Part shown: one piece after another, positions 8,782 through 19,614 of the stretch
Layout: each line of letters begins with the position of its first letter
Numbering within the stretch: position 1 is the stretch's first letter
Source of the DNA: Bacillus alveayuensis
GTDB lineage: Bacteria; Bacillota; Bacilli; Bacillales; Aeribacillaceae
Direction: 5' to 3'
NCBI GenBank assembly: GCA_030812955.1
Contig: JAUSTR010000001.1
Span: 496,001 to 560,000 of the forward strand
Length of the DNA stretch: 64,000 nt
Notes under the pieces: model-generated
Databases searched by the model: none
What the model was told of the DNA's origin: nothing
What the model saw: the letters and a program-made list of their open reading frames with translations, nothing else
Made by a program: the position numbers and the translations under genes

Positions 8782-9903
8782 ATGATTAATGAAGAACGTA
8801 TCGTACAAGAATTTATGGAACTAGTCCAAGTAGACTCTGAAACAAAATATGAAGGCGAGATCGCAAAAGTGTTAAAGAAAAAATTTGAACAATTAGGGCT
8901 TAACGTAGTGGAAGATGACACGATGAATACGACGGGACATGGTGCTGGCAACTTAATTTGTACATTGGATGCAACAAAAGACGGTGTGGACCCGATTTAT
9001 TTTACATCACATATGGATACCGTTGTTCCCGGAAAAGGAATTAAACCTTCCATTCGAGAAGGGTACGTTGTTAGTGATGGGACGACGATTTTAGGTGCTG
9101 ATGACAAAGCAGGAATAGCTGCCATGCTTGAAGCAGTTCGTGTCTTAAAAGAACAAAACATCAAGCACGGAAAAATTGAATTTGTTATTACAGTAGGTGA
9201 GGAATCTGGACTTGTAGGAGCAAAAGCGCTTGATCCATCCTTAATAACGGCCAAATACGGATACGCATTAGATAGTGATGGGAAAGTAGGAGATATCGTC
9301 GTAGCTGCTCCTACACAAGCAAAAATAAAAGCAACCATTTATGGGAAAACAGCTCATGCAGGTGTTGCCCCGGAAAAAGGGATTTCCGCCATTACGATTG
9401 CTTCTAAAGCGATTTCTAAAATGCCTCTTGGCCGTATTGATGAAGAAACGACAGCTAATATCGGCCGTTTTGAAGGTGGTACACAAACGAATATTGTGTG
9501 CGACCGTGTCGATATATTAGCAGAAGCTCGATCTTTAGTTCCAGAAAAAATGGAACAACAAGTAAAAAAAATGAAAGAAGCTTTTGAAAAAGCGGCAGAA
9601 AAAATGGGCGGTCGGGCCGATGTTGAAGTAACGGTCATGTACCCTGGCTTTAAATACGGGGAAGGGGATCGAGTGGTTGAAATAGCGAAAAAGGCAGCGA
9701 AAAGAATAGGCCGTGAAAGCAAGCTTTTAAAAAGTGGAGGAGGCAGTGATGCGAATGTCATTTGCGGACACGGAATTCCAACTGTAAACCTAGCTGTCGG
9801 TTATGAAGAAATCCATACAACAAATGAAAAAATGCCAATTGAAGAACTAGTGAAAACAGCAGAAATGGTTGTCGCCATCATTCAGGAGGTAGCGGGTGAA
9901 TAA
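8782..9903 (+). CDS. yqjE: M20/M42-type metallopeptidase (tripeptidase T-like) YqjE
   Basis: A 373-aa cytosolic di-zinc peptidase of the PepT-like M20B group. Metal and catalytic motifs are visible: TSHMDTVVPG (His77, Asp79), GADDKAGIAAM (about 106-114) and VGEESGLVGAKAL with Glu140/Glu141. A dimerisation insert follows TAHAGVAPEKG. GGGSDANV near the C-terminus fits the family. It starts 44 bp after yqjD behind a strong TAGGAGG site. The substrate is unknown; probably small peptides. Confidence 0.85.
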   Translation: MINEERIVQEFMELVQVDSETKYEGEIAKVLKKKFEQLGLNVVEDDTMNTTGHGAGNLICTLDATKDGVDPIYFTSHMDTVVPGKGIKPSIREGYVVSDGTTILGADDKAGIAAMLEAVRVLKEQNIKHGKIEFVITVGEESGLVGAKALDPSLITAKYGYALDSDGKVGDIVVAAPTQAKIKATIYGKTAHAGVAPEKGISAITIASKAISKMPLGRIDEETTANIGRFEGGTQTNIVCDRVDILAEARSLVPEKMEQQVKKMKEAFEKAAEKMGGRADVEVTVMYPGFKYGEGDRVVEIAKKAAKRIGRESKLLKSGGGSDANVICGHGIPTVNLAVGYEEIHTTNEKMPIEELVKTAEMVVAIIQEVAGE

Positions 9904-9906
9904 TAT

Positions 9907-9957
9907 GAAAAAAGGGTGTCCCATCACGAATTTAACCCAATGGGATACCCCTTTTTA
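9907..9957 (+). terminator. Terminator of mce-yqjD-yqjE
   Basis: AAAAGGGTGTCCCAT pairs with ATGGGATACCCCTTTT and is followed by T-rich sequence. Confidence 0.88.
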
Positions 9958-10112
9958 TATACTCGGGATAAAAATATTAAACGATTGCTTCATAAAGGCA
10001 TGGTTGTCGTGATTTCTCTCACACCTCTCTCCACACGAACAGATCGATCGGTCTTCGAGTTGATCCAAGCAACAAAGCTAGCGAAAACTGCCTTTATATA
10101 AAAGGAGTATCG

Positions 10113-11015
10113 TTATTGATAGCGCTCCAATACGGAAAAGAAATCTTTCGCAAATTGATAAAACACTTTTTCAGAAGGAGCTAGTTCACGGTTTTTTGAT
10201 ATAATAATGCCTACATTTCGCTTCACATGAGGAATTTGAATCGGAATTTTCACTGTAAATCGCGGCATCGTTTCATAAAACGTGCTTTCCGGAAGCAATG
10301 TTACCCCAATTCCTGCAGATACAAGTCCTTTAATCGCATCTAAATCTTCACCTTCGGAGGATATGTGAGGTGTAAAACCAGCTTGTTTACACGCATCAAT
10401 CGCTATTTTTCGTAAAATAAATCCCTCTGGAAACAGTACAAACGATTCATTGCGCAATTCATTTAAATCAATACTTCTCTTATTGGATAATGGATGGTTT
10501 GTTGGAAGAAGAGCGGCAAATGATTCATTAAATAAAATCTCTCCTTTTATATCATTATCATCTGTTGGGATCGGGCCAAGAAAAGCTAAATCAATTTCTC
10601 TGCTTTTTACCGCATCAATTAAAAATCGGTAAGACCCTTGTCGTAAATGAAAGGATACATTCGGATACTCCTGTTTAAATGCGGAGATGACAGTTGGTAA
10701 TGTATGGCTTGCCAAGCTTGTTGGAAATCCGATTTTAATCGTGCCTCTTTCTGGGTCTAAATATTCATCAATTTGCTGCTTTGCATAATCAATAGCTTTT
10801 AACGCTGTGACAACATGTGGAAAGAAATGTCTGCCAATCGGAGTTAGCTTGACATTTCTTCCTTCACGTGTAAACAGCTCTACACCAAGTTCTGCTTCTA
10901 AATTCGAAATTTGTCTGCTGATCGCTGATTGAGCAACATGCAAAGCCTCTGCTGCTTCCGAAACGTGTTCGCGTTTCGCGACTTCAATAAAATAACGAAG
11001 TTGGCGAAGTTCCAC
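10113..11015 (-). CDS. gltC: LysR-type activator of glutamate synthase, GltC
   Basis: A 300-aa LysR regulator: N-terminal winged helix (MELRQLRYFIEVAKREHVS, HVAQSAISRQISNLE) and a periplasmic-binding-like effector domain (KIGFPTSLASHTLPTV; SEGEDLDAIKGLVSAG). GltC activates gltAB and represses its own gene, responding to 2-oxoglutarate and glutamate. I use the GTG start at 11015, eight or so bases after GGGAGGGG. It yields the canonical MELRQLRYF start and the usual 300 aa, and drops an 11-residue extension. It is divergent from gltA with 137 bp between, the classic gltC-gltA arrangement. Confidence 0.94.
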   Translation of the reverse strand: MELRQLRYFIEVAKREHVSEAAEALHVAQSAISRQISNLEAELGVELFTREGRNVKLTPIGRHFFPHVVTALKAIDYAKQQIDEYLDPERGTIKIGFPTSLASHTLPTVISAFKQEYPNVSFHLRQGSYRFLIDAVKSREIDLAFLGPIPTDDNDIKGEILFNESFAALLPTNHPLSNKRSIDLNELRNESFVLFPEGFILRKIAIDACKQAGFTPHISSEGEDLDAIKGLVSAGIGVTLLPESTFYETMPRFTVKIPIQIPHVKRNVGIIISKNRELAPSEKVFYQFAKDFFSVLERYQ

Positions 11016-11042
11016 ATTTTTCCCCTCCCTTTTATCAATTGT

Positions 11043-11106
11043 TCTCAAATTGAGATAGATTTAATCTAAATTATATATTGTTTATATTATTTTTGGAAAC
11101 TACAAT
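11043..11106 (+). promoter_or_regulatory. gltA promoter with two GltC-type dyads
   Basis: Perfect palindrome TCTCAAATTGAGA at 11043-11055 and a second dyad AGATTTAATCT at 11057-11067 lie one base apart. They sit just upstream of a sigma-A promoter TTGTTT (11078-11083), 17-bp spacer, TACAAT (11101-11106). The arrangement fits GltC boxes I and II of the divergent gltC/gltA region. Confidence 0.7.
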
Positions 11107-11152
11107 TATAAGTAAGTAGTTTAACGGTAAAAAGGAATGGGGGAGAGGACAG

Positions 11153-14100
11153 ATGAAATATAACGGACTACCTAAAGCACAAGGTCTCTACCGTCCTGAA
11201 TTTGAACATGATGCATGTGGGATCGGCTTATATGCTCATTTAAAAGGGGAGCCTTCACATGATATTGTAAAAAAGGGACTTCATATGCTTTGTCAATTGG
11301 AACATCGTGGCGGACAAGGAAGTGATCCACAAACAGGTGATGGTGCGGGAATAATGGTGCAAATTCCGCATGATTACTTTCAACATACATGTTATGAAAT
11401 CGATCTCCCAGAAAAGGGACGATACGGGGTCGGGATGGTCTTTCTCCCGCAAAATGAACAGGAGCGTCTTCCTTTAGAGCAATTCATAAATGATATCATT
11501 GCTCAAGAAGGGCAAACAGTGCTAGGCTGGCGTACTGTACCTGTTAATGTTGAAAAACTCGGAAAATTAGCAAAACAAAGTCAGCCGTTTATTCGCCAAG
11601 TGTTTGTTGGCGCTAGTCAAAAAATAACAGATGAATGGGATTTTGAACGTAAATTGTACATTATTCGTAAACAAATCGAGAAGCAAAATGCTGAAAAAAG
11701 CTCTTTATATTTTGCGAGTTTTTCAAGCAGAACAATTGTTTATAAAGGATTGCTAACACCTGAACAGCTTGATGAATTTTATCTAGATTTACAGGATGAA
11801 AGATTTAAATCAGCTTTCGCGCTTGTTCATTCACGTTTCAGTACGAATACATTTCCAAGCTGGGAACGTGCCCATCCAAATCGCTATTTAATTCATAATG
11901 GTGAAATTAATACGCTCAGAGGAAATGTAAACTGGATGAAGGCACGAGAAATGCAATTTGTTTCAGAAGCTTTCGGAGACGATCTCAAAAAAGTAACACC
12001 TATATTAGATATGAATGGAAGCGATTCCTCCATATTGGATAATGCGTTTGAATTTTTTGTGTTAGCTGGTCGGAAGCCTGCTCATGCAGCGATGATGTTA
12101 ATTCCAGAACCATGGTCTGAAGTGGAAATGGAAGATGAGAAAAAAGCGTTTTATGAATATCATAGCTGTTTAATGGAGCCTTGGGATGGACCAACTGCGA
12201 TTTCCTTTACTGACGGGAAGCAAATTGGGGCCATATTAGACCGTAACGGACTAAGACCTGCACGTTATTATGTTACAAAAGACGATTACATTATTTTTTC
12301 ATCAGAAGTTGGTGTAATTGACGTTGATCCACAAAACGTTTTATATAAAGACCGTTTAAGTCCTGGAAAAATGCTTTTAATTGACCTAGAAGAAGGACGG
12401 ATTATTTCTGATCAGGAAATAAAAGGAGAAATGGCGAAAGAGAAACCATACCGAAAATGGATTTCAGAACAGCTCATATCCATTGATGATCTCCCTGATG
12501 TGCCAGTTCAAGAAAAGACAGAACAGCTTATTAAAAAGCAAAAAGCTTTCGGTTATACGTACGAGGATGTTTCAAAAACGATTGTGGCAATGGTTGAAGA
12601 TGGAAAAGATCCGATTGGTTCGATGGGAAATGATACACCATTAGCTGTCTTATCAGATCGTCCACAAAGCTTATTTAACTACTTTAAGCAAGTATTTGCT
12701 CAAGTGACGAATCCGCCAATTGATGCTATTCGTGAAAAGCTAGTGACGTCAACGATGACTTTGCTCGGAAAAGAAGGGAATATTTTACACCCGAACGAAA
12801 GTGCTTGTCGTCGCATCCGCTTAAAGTCACCGTTTATTTCGAATGAAGAGCTTGCGAAGTTAAAAAATAATCCATATTCAGAATTCAAGAGCATAACGAT
12901 TCCGATCTTGTTTCAGGAAGACTTGGAAAAAGCGCTTGAAGCAATCTTTAAACAAGCTGATGATGCCATTGAAAATGGTGTGGTGCTACTGATTTTATCT
13001 GATCGTGGAGTCGATGAAAAAAATATTGCCATTCCTTCATTATTAGCTGGAAGTGCCCTTCATCAATATTTAGTTCGTAAAGGAACGAGAACGAAAGCAA
13101 GCATTATTTTGGAAACTGGTGAAGCACGGGAAGTACATCATTTCGCTGCCTTAATAGGATTTGGAGTGGATGTGATCAATCCATATTTAACATTGGAAAC
13201 GATTCACCAAGTGATCGAAGATGGAAGCTTATCATTCCATTATGATGTAGCAGTGGAAAAATATTTAAAGGCTGTTACAGATGGTGTCGTAAAAGTTATG
13301 TCCAAAATGGGGATTTCCACTATTCAAAGCTACCGTGGCGCCCAAATCTTTGAAGCAGTTGGAATTGGTGAAGAAGTGATTGAAAAATACTTTACTGGAA
13401 CTCCTTCGCAAATAAGTGGTATTAGCTTAGAAGTTATTGCGAAAGAAGCGAAGCTCCGTCATCAAGCCGCATTTAAAGATGTGAAAGTCCAACAAACTCT
13501 TGATACAGGCAGTGAGCTTCAATGGAGACGTAATGGAGAACATCACGCCTTTAATCCGAAAACGATTCACACCCTTCAATGGGCGTGTCGTAAAAATGAT
13601 TACAATTTATTTAAAACATTCTCAAAATTAGCAAATGAGGAACGAGTGACATTTTTACGAAATTTATTTGAGTTTAAAGAGGATGTAAAACCGATTCCAA
13701 TTGAGGAAGTCGAGCCTGTTGAATCAATTGTGCGTCGCTTTAAGACGGGAGCAATGTCGTTTGGAGCGTTAAGTAAGGAAGCGCATGAGGCATTAGCAAT
13801 TGCGATGAATCGCCTTGGTGCGAAAAGCAATAGTGGTGAAGGTGGAGAAGATCCGGAGCGCTATACGCCAGATGAAAACGGAGATTTCAGAAGAAGTGCG
13901 ATTAAACAAATTGCATCCGGCCGCTTTGGTGCAACAAGTCATTATTTAGTAAATGCTGATGAATTACAAATTAAAATGGCTCAAGGTGCAAAACCAGGAG
14001 AAGGTGGACAATTACCTGGAAAGAAGGTTTACCCTTGGGTTGCAAAAGTTCGTGGCTCAACACCTGGTGTAGGCTTAATTTCGCCGCCACCACATCACGA

Positions 14101-15715
14101 TATTTATTCCATTGAGGACTTAGCGCAATTAATCCATGATTTAAAGAACGCCAATCGTGATGCTCGTATAAGTGTTAAACTCGTTGCAAAAGCAGGTGTT
14201 GGAACAATTGCAGCTGGTGTGGCTAAAGGGAATGCAGACGTTATTGTCATCAGCGGCTACGATGGCGGAACAGGCGCTTCACCAAAAACGAGTATTAAAC
14301 ATGCTGGCTTGCCATGGGAGCTCGGTTTGGCGGAAACACATCAAACATTAATGTTAAATGGATTACGAAACCGAGTTGTTTTAGAAACAGACGGTAAGCT
14401 GATGACAGGATTAGATGTAGTCATGGCTGCTCTTTTAGGTGCAGAAGAATTTGGCTTTGCAACAGCACCGCTCGTTGTGTTAGGTTGTGTCATGATGAGA
14501 GCTTGTCATTTAGATACATGTCCAGTCGGTGTGGCAACGCAAAATCCAGAGCTTCGCAAAAAATTTATGGGTGATCCTGAGCATGTTGTCAATTATATGC
14601 GCTTTATTGCCCAAGAAGTTCGGGAACTAATGGCTCAGCTCGGATTTAGAACAATCGATGAAATGGTCGGTCGAACAGATATTTTGAAGGTTAGTGATCG
14701 AGCGAAAAATCATTGGAAAGCAAAGTATCTAGACTTATCACGTCTCCTTCATCAAGTTGAGGGACCGCGAACATTCCAGCAGCCACAAGATCATAAAATT
14801 GACCAGTCTCTTGATGTGCAAAAAATATTACCTGTTATTCAACCAGCTCTAGAAAGTAAACAACCAGTTGAACACCATTTTTCTATCTCTAACATTCACC
14901 GTGTTGTTGGAACAATTGCAGGGAGTGAAGTTACGAAACGCTATGGTGAGGAAGGACTTCCAGAAGATACGATTAAGCTTCACTTTACAGGTTCTGCTGG
15001 TCAAAGCTTCGGGGCATATGTACCAAAAGGAATGACATTGCATTTAACCGGTGATGCAAACGATTATGTCGGAAAAGGTTTGTCTGGCGGTAAAATTATC
15101 GTTAAAAATCCGAAAGAAGTTTCTTTTACTTCTGGAGAAAATGTCATTATTGGTAACGTCGCTTTTTACGGTGCAACATCTGGAGAAGCATATATTCAAG
15201 GCCGAGCAGGCGAAAGATTTTGCGTTCGCAATAGCGGTGTAAAAGCCGTTGTCGAAGGTGTTGGTGATCATGGCTGTGAATATATGACTGGTGGCCGCGT
15301 TGTCATTCTTGGACCTGTTGGCAAAAATTTCGCTGCAGGTATGTCAGGTGGAATTGCCTATGTCTTTACAGAAGATCAAGAAGCCTTTAAAAACCTATGT
15401 AACGATGAAATGGTTTTATTCGAGCAATTGGAAGAGGAAAACGAAATAAATGAAGTTCAAGAAATGATCCAGAAGCATTACCACTATACGGAAAGTCCGA
15501 AAGCAGCCAATATTCTTGCTAACTGGGATCAATATGTCGATAAATTTGTGAAAGTGATTCCGAAAGATTATAAACGGATGATCGAATCTATTGAAAAATT
15601 AAAGGAATCAGGCTTATCAGAAGAACGTGCTGTTTTAGCAGCATTTGAAGCAAATGTTCATAAACAAAAAGAGAAAGAATTAACTAAGTCCAAATTAGAA
15701 GTCGTCGTCAATTAA
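11153..15715 (+). CDS. gltA: Glutamate synthase (NADPH) large subunit
   Basis: A 1520-aa enzyme, exactly the length of B. subtilis GltA. Domain order: N-terminal glutaminase with nucleophile Cys22 (HDACGIG; the short leader is probably cleaved), a central domain, the FMN/2-oxoglutarate synthase barrel ([25 protein letters not shown]), the 3Fe-4S loop [15 protein letters not shown], and the C-terminal GXGXG beta-helix ([14 protein letters not shown]). It hydrolyses glutamine and transfers ammonia to 2-oxoglutarate, giving two glutamates. It pairs with GltB 14 bp downstream. The ATG lies behind GGGGGAGAGG. Confidence 0.97.
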   Translation: MKYNGLPKAQGLYRPEFEHDACGIGLYAHLKGEPSHDIVKKGLHMLCQLEHRGGQGSDPQTGDGAGIMVQIPHDYFQHTCYEIDLPEKGRYGVGMVFLPQNEQERLPLEQFINDIIAQEGQTVLGWRTVPVNVEKLGKLAKQSQPFIRQVFVGASQKITDEWDFERKLYIIRKQIEKQNAEKSSLYFASFSSRTIVYKGLLTPEQLDEFYLDLQDERFKSAFALVHSRFSTNTFPSWERAHPNRYLIHNGEINTLRGNVNWMKAREMQFVSEAFGDDLKKVTPILDMNGSDSSILDNAFEFFVLAGRKPAHAAMMLIPEPWSEVEMEDEKKAFYEYHSCLMEPWDGPTAISFTDGKQIGAILDRNGLRPARYYVTKDDYIIFSSEVGVIDVDPQNVLYKDRLSPGKMLLIDLEEGRIISDQEIKGEMAKEKPYRKWISEQLISIDDLPDVPVQEKTEQLIKKQKAFGYTYEDVSKTIVAMVEDGKDPIGSMGNDTPLAVLSDRPQSLFNYFKQVFAQVTNPPIDAIREKLVTSTMTLLGKEGNILHPNESACRRIRLKSPFISNEELAKLKNNPYSEFKSITIPILFQEDLEKALEAIFKQADDAIENGVVLLILSDRGVDEKNIAIPSLLAGSALHQYLVRKGTRTKASIILETGEAREVHHFAALIGFGVDVINPYLTLETIHQVIEDGSLSFHYDVAVEKYLKAVTDGVVKVMSKMGISTIQSYRGAQIFEAVGIGEEVIEKYFTGTPSQISGISLEVIAKEAKLRHQAAFKDVKVQQTLDTGSELQWRRNGEHHAFNPKTIHTLQWACRKNDYNLFKTFSKLANEERVTFLRNLFEFKEDVKPIPIEEVEPVESIVRRFKTGAMSFGALSKEAHEALAIAMNRLGAKSNSGEGGEDPERYTPDENGDFRRSAIKQIASGRFGATSHYLVNADELQIKMAQGAKPGEGGQLPGKKVYPWVAKVRGSTPGVGLISPPPHHDIYSIEDLAQLIHDLKNANRDARISVKLVAKAGVGTIAAGVAKGNADVIVISGYDGGTGASPKTSIKHAGLPWELGLAETHQTLMLNGLRNRVVLETDGKLMTGLDVVMAALLGAEEFGFATAPLVVLGCVMMRACHLDTCPVGVATQNPELRKKFMGDPEHVVNYMRFIAQEVRELMAQLGFRTIDEMVGRTDILKVSDRAKNHWKAKYLDLSRLLHQVEGPRTFQQPQDHKIDQSLDVQKILPVIQPALESKQPVEHHFSISNIHRVVGTIAGSEVTKRYGEEGLPEDTIKLHFTGSAGQSFGAYVPKGMTLHLTGDANDYVGKGLSGGKIIVKNPKEVSFTSGENVIIGNVAFYGATSGEAYIQGRAGERFCVRNSGVKAVVEGVGDHGCEYMTGGRVVILGPVGKNFAAGMSGGIAYVFTEDQEAFKNLCNDEMVLFEQLEEENEINEVQEMIQKHYHYTESPKAANILANWDQYVDKFVKVIPKDYKRMIESIEKLKESGLSEERAVLAAFEANVHKQKEKELTKSKLEVVVN

Positions 15716-15729
15716 GGAGGGAGAGAAAA

Positions 15730-17211
15730 TTGGGTAAAGTAACAGGTTTTATGGAATATGTCCGCGAAGAAGAAGTAAAACGTGATCCTCTTTCCCGCCT
15801 TGATCATTGGAAAGAATATTCACAACGAATGTCTAACGAAGTGCTACAAAGACAAGGAGCCCGCTGCATGGATTGCGGGACTCCCTTTTGCCATATGGGG
15901 TATGAATTAAATGGTCTTACGTCCGGATGTCCAATACACAATCTTATTCCAGAATGGAACGATCTTGTTTATAAAGGTCGATGGAAAGAGGCATTAGAAA
16001 GATTATTAATGACAAACAACTTTCCTGAGTTTACAGGCCGTGTATGTCCTGCACCTTGCGAAGGTTCTTGTACTGTTGCGATATCGGATCCTGCTGTTGC
16101 CATTAAAGGAATCGAACGTGCAATTATTGATAAAGGGTTTGAGGAAGGGTGGATTAAGCCTCGAATTCCGAAGGTTCGCACTGGGAAAAAGATTGCCATT
16201 GTTGGTAGCGGACCTGCTGGTTTAGCTTGTGCTGACCAATTAAATCAAGCAGGCCACACGGTTACCGTCTACGAGCGGGCAGATCGAGTTGGCGGGTTAT
16301 TAATGTATGGTATTCCTAACATGAAATTAGAAAAAAGCATCGTGGAGCGGAGGGTGAAGCTTCTAGAAGAAGAAGGCATTCAATTTGTAACCAATACAGA
16401 AATTGGAAAGGATGTAAGCGCCTCTGAACTTCGTGATCAATATGATGCGGTAGTCCTTTGTACAGGAGCGCAAAAACAACGTGATTTAATCATTGAAGGG
16501 CGAGAACTAAAAGGTGTTCATTTCGCCATGGACTATTTAACGAATACAACGAAAAGCTTGCTCGACTCTAATTTTGAAGACGGTCAATGTATTAATGTTG
16601 AGGGGAAAAATGTTATTGTGATCGGCGGTGGTGACACAGGAGCTGACTGTGTAGCTACAGCTTTAAGACAGAAGTGTAAAAGTGTTGTGCAATTTGGTAA
16701 GCATCCACAGCTTCCGAAAGAACGGACATCTGACAACCCTTGGCCACAATTTCCATTAGTGTTTACACTTGATTATGCATATGAAGAAGCAGAAGCAAAA
16801 TTTGGAAGAGATCCGCGTGAATATTGTATTCAAACGAAGAAAATTGTTGGGGATGAACAAGGTCGCGTAAAGGAATTACACACGATTCAAATGGAAAAAA
16901 CGGTAGATGAAAACGGAAAAGTTGTCTTCCGTGAAATTCCAGGCACAGAAAAAGTATGGCCTTGTGATCACGTATTTATCGCGATCGGTTTTGAAGGTCC
17001 AGAGCACCCAGTATTACAAGAATTTGGGGTTGAAATCGAAAATCGAAAAGTAAAAGCACCGTATGGAAAGTATACGACAAACCTTGATGGTGTATTTGCC
17101 GCAGGGGATGTAAGAAGAGGACAAAGCTTAATCGTCTGGGCGATTCACGAAGGCCGTGAAGCTGCTCGTGAAGTGGACCGGTTCTTAATGGGGACAACGA
17201 CTTTACCTTAA
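15730..17211 (+). CDS. gltB: Glutamate synthase (NADPH) small subunit
   Basis: A 493-aa FAD/NADPH oxidoreductase that feeds electrons to GltA. Two N-terminal 4Fe-4S sites are built from CMDCGTPFCH and later Cys (46, 49, 54, 67) and from VCPAPCEGSC (106, 110, 114). The FAD site is GSGPAGLACADQ and the NADPH site IGGGDTGADCVATA; the C-terminus carries GVFAAGDVRRGQSL. The start is a TTG preceded by AAGGAGGGAG. Co-transcribed with gltA. Confidence 0.96.
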   Translation: MGKVTGFMEYVREEEVKRDPLSRLDHWKEYSQRMSNEVLQRQGARCMDCGTPFCHMGYELNGLTSGCPIHNLIPEWNDLVYKGRWKEALERLLMTNNFPEFTGRVCPAPCEGSCTVAISDPAVAIKGIERAIIDKGFEEGWIKPRIPKVRTGKKIAIVGSGPAGLACADQLNQAGHTVTVYERADRVGGLLMYGIPNMKLEKSIVERRVKLLEEEGIQFVTNTEIGKDVSASELRDQYDAVVLCTGAQKQRDLIIEGRELKGVHFAMDYLTNTTKSLLDSNFEDGQCINVEGKNVIVIGGGDTGADCVATALRQKCKSVVQFGKHPQLPKERTSDNPWPQFPLVFTLDYAYEEAEAKFGRDPREYCIQTKKIVGDEQGRVKELHTIQMEKTVDENGKVVFREIPGTEKVWPCDHVFIAIGFEGPEHPVLQEFGVEIENRKVKAPYGKYTTNLDGVFAAGDVRRGQSLIVWAIHEGREAAREVDRFLMGTTTLP

Positions 17212-17230
17212 TATCAAAATGATTGAGACA

Positions 17231-17266
17231 AAAAGCTGTCGATCAGACGAACGACAGCTTTTTCAT
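17231..17266 (+). terminator. Terminator of gltAB
   Basis: An 11-bp stem AAAAGCTGTCG / CGACAGCTTTT with a 10-nt loop, continuing into a T-run. Confidence 0.92.
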
Positions 17267-17511
17267 TTATAATGGGGATAAAGAAGTTCTCATAAGGAAT
17301 CATTACAAAAACTTTTTACTCAACTTCAAAATAAAAGTTGTTCAAAAAGGAATGACCATTCATCATGAAAAGGAGAGGAAAGGGACAAGCTTTCCAAAAG
17401 ATTTTCTACAGGAGTAACTTGTTCATGTTTTAAACTTGAATTATAGATGAATGTTGTGGTAATTTCAATTTTGTAGAAAAGTATCTTTTGAAAAGAAAGG
17501 GACGTTATAAG
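17267..17511 (+). other. Intergenic region before gndA, no gene seen
   Basis: A 245-bp AT-rich stretch. Short open frames are present but none has both a ribosome-binding site and protein-like composition. It presumably holds the gndA promoter, which I could not assign with confidence. GAAAGG lies about ten bases before the gndA ATG. Confidence 0.5.
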
Positions 17512-18924
17512 ATGTCAAAACAACAAATTGGTGTTATCGGACTTGCGGTAATGGGTAAAAATCTTGCTCTCAACATTGAAAGCAGAGGCTATTCAGTTTC
17601 TGTATACAATCGCTCTTCAGAAAAAACGGAGGAAATGTTAAAAGAAGCGGAAGGAAAAAATATCGTTGGCACATACAGTATTGAAGAGTTTGTACAATCG
17701 TTAGAAAAACCGCGAAAAATTTTATTAATGGTTAAAGCAGGTGCCCCAACAGATGCGACGATTGAACAGCTTCTTCCTTATCTAGAGGAAGGAGATATTT
17801 TAATTGACGGCGGTAATACATATTTTAAAGATACAATTCGCCGTAATAAACAGCTTGCTGAACGTGGAATCCATTTCATAGGTACAGGTGTTTCAGGTGG
17901 TGAAGAGGGAGCGCTAAAAGGTCCTTCTATTATGCCAGGTGGTCAAAAAGAAGCACATGAGCTTGTTCGCCCGATTTTTGAAGCGATCTCTGCCAAAGTA
18001 GAAGGTGAGCCATGTACAACATACATTGGTCCAGATGGTGCTGGTCATTACGTCAAAATGGTTCACAATGGGATCGAGTATGGAGATATGCAATTAATTT
18101 CGGAAGCTTACTTTATCTTAAAGCACATTCTAGGCTTAAGTGCTACTGAGCTTCATGAAGTGTTTGCAGAGTGGAATAAGGGTGAGCTTGATAGCTACCT
18201 CATTGAAATTACAGCTGATATTTTCACAAAAGTGGATGAAGAAACAGGTAAGCCTCTTGTTGATGTGATTTTAGATACAGCTGGCCAAAAAGGAACAGGT
18301 AAATGGACGAGTCAAAGCGCTCTCGATTTAGGTGTTCCGCTTCCGATTATTACAGAATCTGTATTTGCTCGTTTCATCTCGGCGATGAAGGAAGAACGCG
18401 TAAAAGCAAGCAAATTGCTCTCTGGTCCAGAAGTAAAACCGTATGAAGGAGATCAAGAAGCATTAATCGAAGCGGTTCGCAAAGCGCTTTATATGAGCAA
18501 AATATGTTCCTATGCACAAGGATTTGCGCAAATGAAAACGGCTTCTGAGGAATACAATTGGAACTTAAACTACGGGGATATTGCGATGATTTTCCGTGGA
18601 GGCTGTATTATTCGTGCAGCATTCCTCCAAAAAATTAAAGAAGCCTATGATCGTGATCCAGAATTACCGAATTTATTATTAGATCCATACTTTAAAGAAA
18701 TCGTTGAAAGTTATCAAGGAGCACTGCGCCAAGTTATTGCTCTTGCTATCGGAAGAGGTATTCCGGTTCCAGCTTTCTCTGCTGCTCTAGCTTACTATGA
18801 TAGCTATCGTACCGAAACATTACCGGCGAATTTAATTCAGGCACAACGCGACTACTTTGGTGCGCACACATACCAACGTGTCGATAAAGAAGGTATGTTC
18901 CATACAGACTGGTTAAATAAATAA
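17512..18924 (+). CDS. gndA: 6-phosphogluconate dehydrogenase, decarboxylating (NADP+)
   Basis: A 470-aa enzyme of the oxidative pentose phosphate pathway, converting 6-phosphogluconate to ribulose 5-phosphate. The N-terminal Rossmann motif [14 protein letters not shown] has the NADP-binding region VYNRSS. Catalytic signatures [21 protein letters not shown] and [19 protein letters not shown] are intact, as is the C-terminal [16 protein letters not shown]. The ATG at 17512 is chosen over an in-frame ATG at 17488 because it gives the family N-terminus [11 protein letters not shown]. The dehydrogenase acting just before it (zwf) lies nearby on the opposite strand. Confidence 0.96.
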   Translation: MSKQQIGVIGLAVMGKNLALNIESRGYSVSVYNRSSEKTEEMLKEAEGKNIVGTYSIEEFVQSLEKPRKILLMVKAGAPTDATIEQLLPYLEEGDILIDGGNTYFKDTIRRNKQLAERGIHFIGTGVSGGEEGALKGPSIMPGGQKEAHELVRPIFEAISAKVEGEPCTTYIGPDGAGHYVKMVHNGIEYGDMQLISEAYFILKHILGLSATELHEVFAEWNKGELDSYLIEITADIFTKVDEETGKPLVDVILDTAGQKGTGKWTSQSALDLGVPLPIITESVFARFISAMKEERVKASKLLSGPEVKPYEGDQEALIEAVRKALYMSKICSYAQGFAQMKTASEEYNWNLNYGDIAMIFRGGCIIRAAFLQKIKEAYDRDPELPNLLLDPYFKEIVESYQGALRQVIALAIGRGIPVPAFSAALAYYDSYRTETLPANLIQAQRDYFGAHTYQRVDKEGMFHTDWLNK

Positions 18925-18933
18925 TGTATATAA

Positions 18934-18960
18934 AAAGCATCGGCATTTAGCCGATGCTTC
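18934..18960 (-). terminator. Bidirectional hairpin between gndA and the cyclase gene
   Basis: A 10-bp stem AAGCATCGGC / GCCGATGCTT. Read on the minus strand the stem runs into TTTTTATA, so it most clearly terminates the minus-strand gene; it may also serve gndA. Confidence 0.75.
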
Positions 18961-18979
18961 AATATTTTATATCCCCTTT

Positions 18980-19603
18980 TTATGCTTTTATCCCTTCTAA
19001 TAGTAATACACGTGCAGGTGCTGCATCTGTTCCTTGTACCTTGAGTGGAGCAGCTACCATAAAGTATTCTCCTTGTGGAATGTCTTTTAGTCTTAAACCT
19101 TCCATCACAATGACTTGATGGCTAAATAATGTGCGGTGTGTTGGATGACCTGGCTGACTTCTTTCGATTCCTAGTGCGTCAATGCCAACTCCTTTTACAC
19201 CGATTTCCGCTAAATGCTGCGCAGCATCTTCTGCAACAAAAATGAAATCAAAATTAAATTCTTCATCAAAGGAGTTTTTCGTTTTAAATAAGACAAAATC
19301 TCCTTTTTGAATGTCTAGTTCTTCAAGATCCTTTTTTGTAATTCGATCCTCTACATTTGTTAAATCAAAAAGCTTAACGTTGCCAACTAAATCTTCAATC
19401 GAAATTGATTCCATTGTTTCTCCATCGTTTATCATATGAAGTGGAGAATCGACATGTGTTCCGGTATGTAAATCCATATCAATCCGAGATTCCGTTACAT
19501 GTGCGTTTGTTACGGTATGAATTTTTGGCTGTTTTTCAGGTTTGTTTTTATAAACAGGCATTCCTTCGTATATGGAAGCTGTTACATCGTATATTTTCAT
19601 CAT
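18980..19603 (-). CDS. Cyclase-family metal hydrolase (kynurenine formamidase-like)
   Basis: A 207-aa protein of the Cyclase family (PF04199 type). The metal-binding signature HTGTHVDSPLHM is near residue 45 and GVGIDALGIERS further on; YFMVAAPLKVQGTDAAPARVLL closes the domain. Members hydrolyse N-formylkynurenine, isatin or other cyclic amides using Zn or Mn. No tryptophan-catabolic neighbours are present, so the substrate cannot be told. It lies between gndA and zwf, 11 bp downstream of zwf on the same strand, and is likely co-transcribed with it. Confidence 0.8.
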   Translation of the reverse strand: MMKIYDVTASIYEGMPVYKNKPEKQPKIHTVTNAHVTESRIDMDLHTGTHVDSPLHMINDGETMESISIEDLVGNVKLFDLTNVEDRITKKDLEELDIQKGDFVLFKTKNSFDEEFNFDFIFVAEDAAQHLAEIGVKGVGIDALGIERSQPGHPTHRTLFSHQVIVMEGLRLKDIPQGEYFMVAAPLKVQGTDAAPARVLLLEGIKA

Positions 19604-19614
19604 TCAACACCTCT

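Noticed and set aside
10010-10095. Possible eighth MITE copy: GCAACAAAGCTAGCGAAAACTGCC resembles the right end.
   Set aside because: The left end does not match, no flanking duplication is present and the interior lacks the shared arms. It may be an old remnant, but I cannot support it.
13600-13830. Minus-strand ORFs within gltA and other long genes.
   Set aside because: They are shadows of well-identified genes and lack ribosome-binding sites and recognisable protein features.
10113-17211. gltC-gltAB as a recently transferred island.
   Set aside because: Codon use and base composition look like the neighbours and no mobile-element border is visible. Its place between yqjE and gndA differs from B. 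subtilis but needs nothing more than rearrangement.
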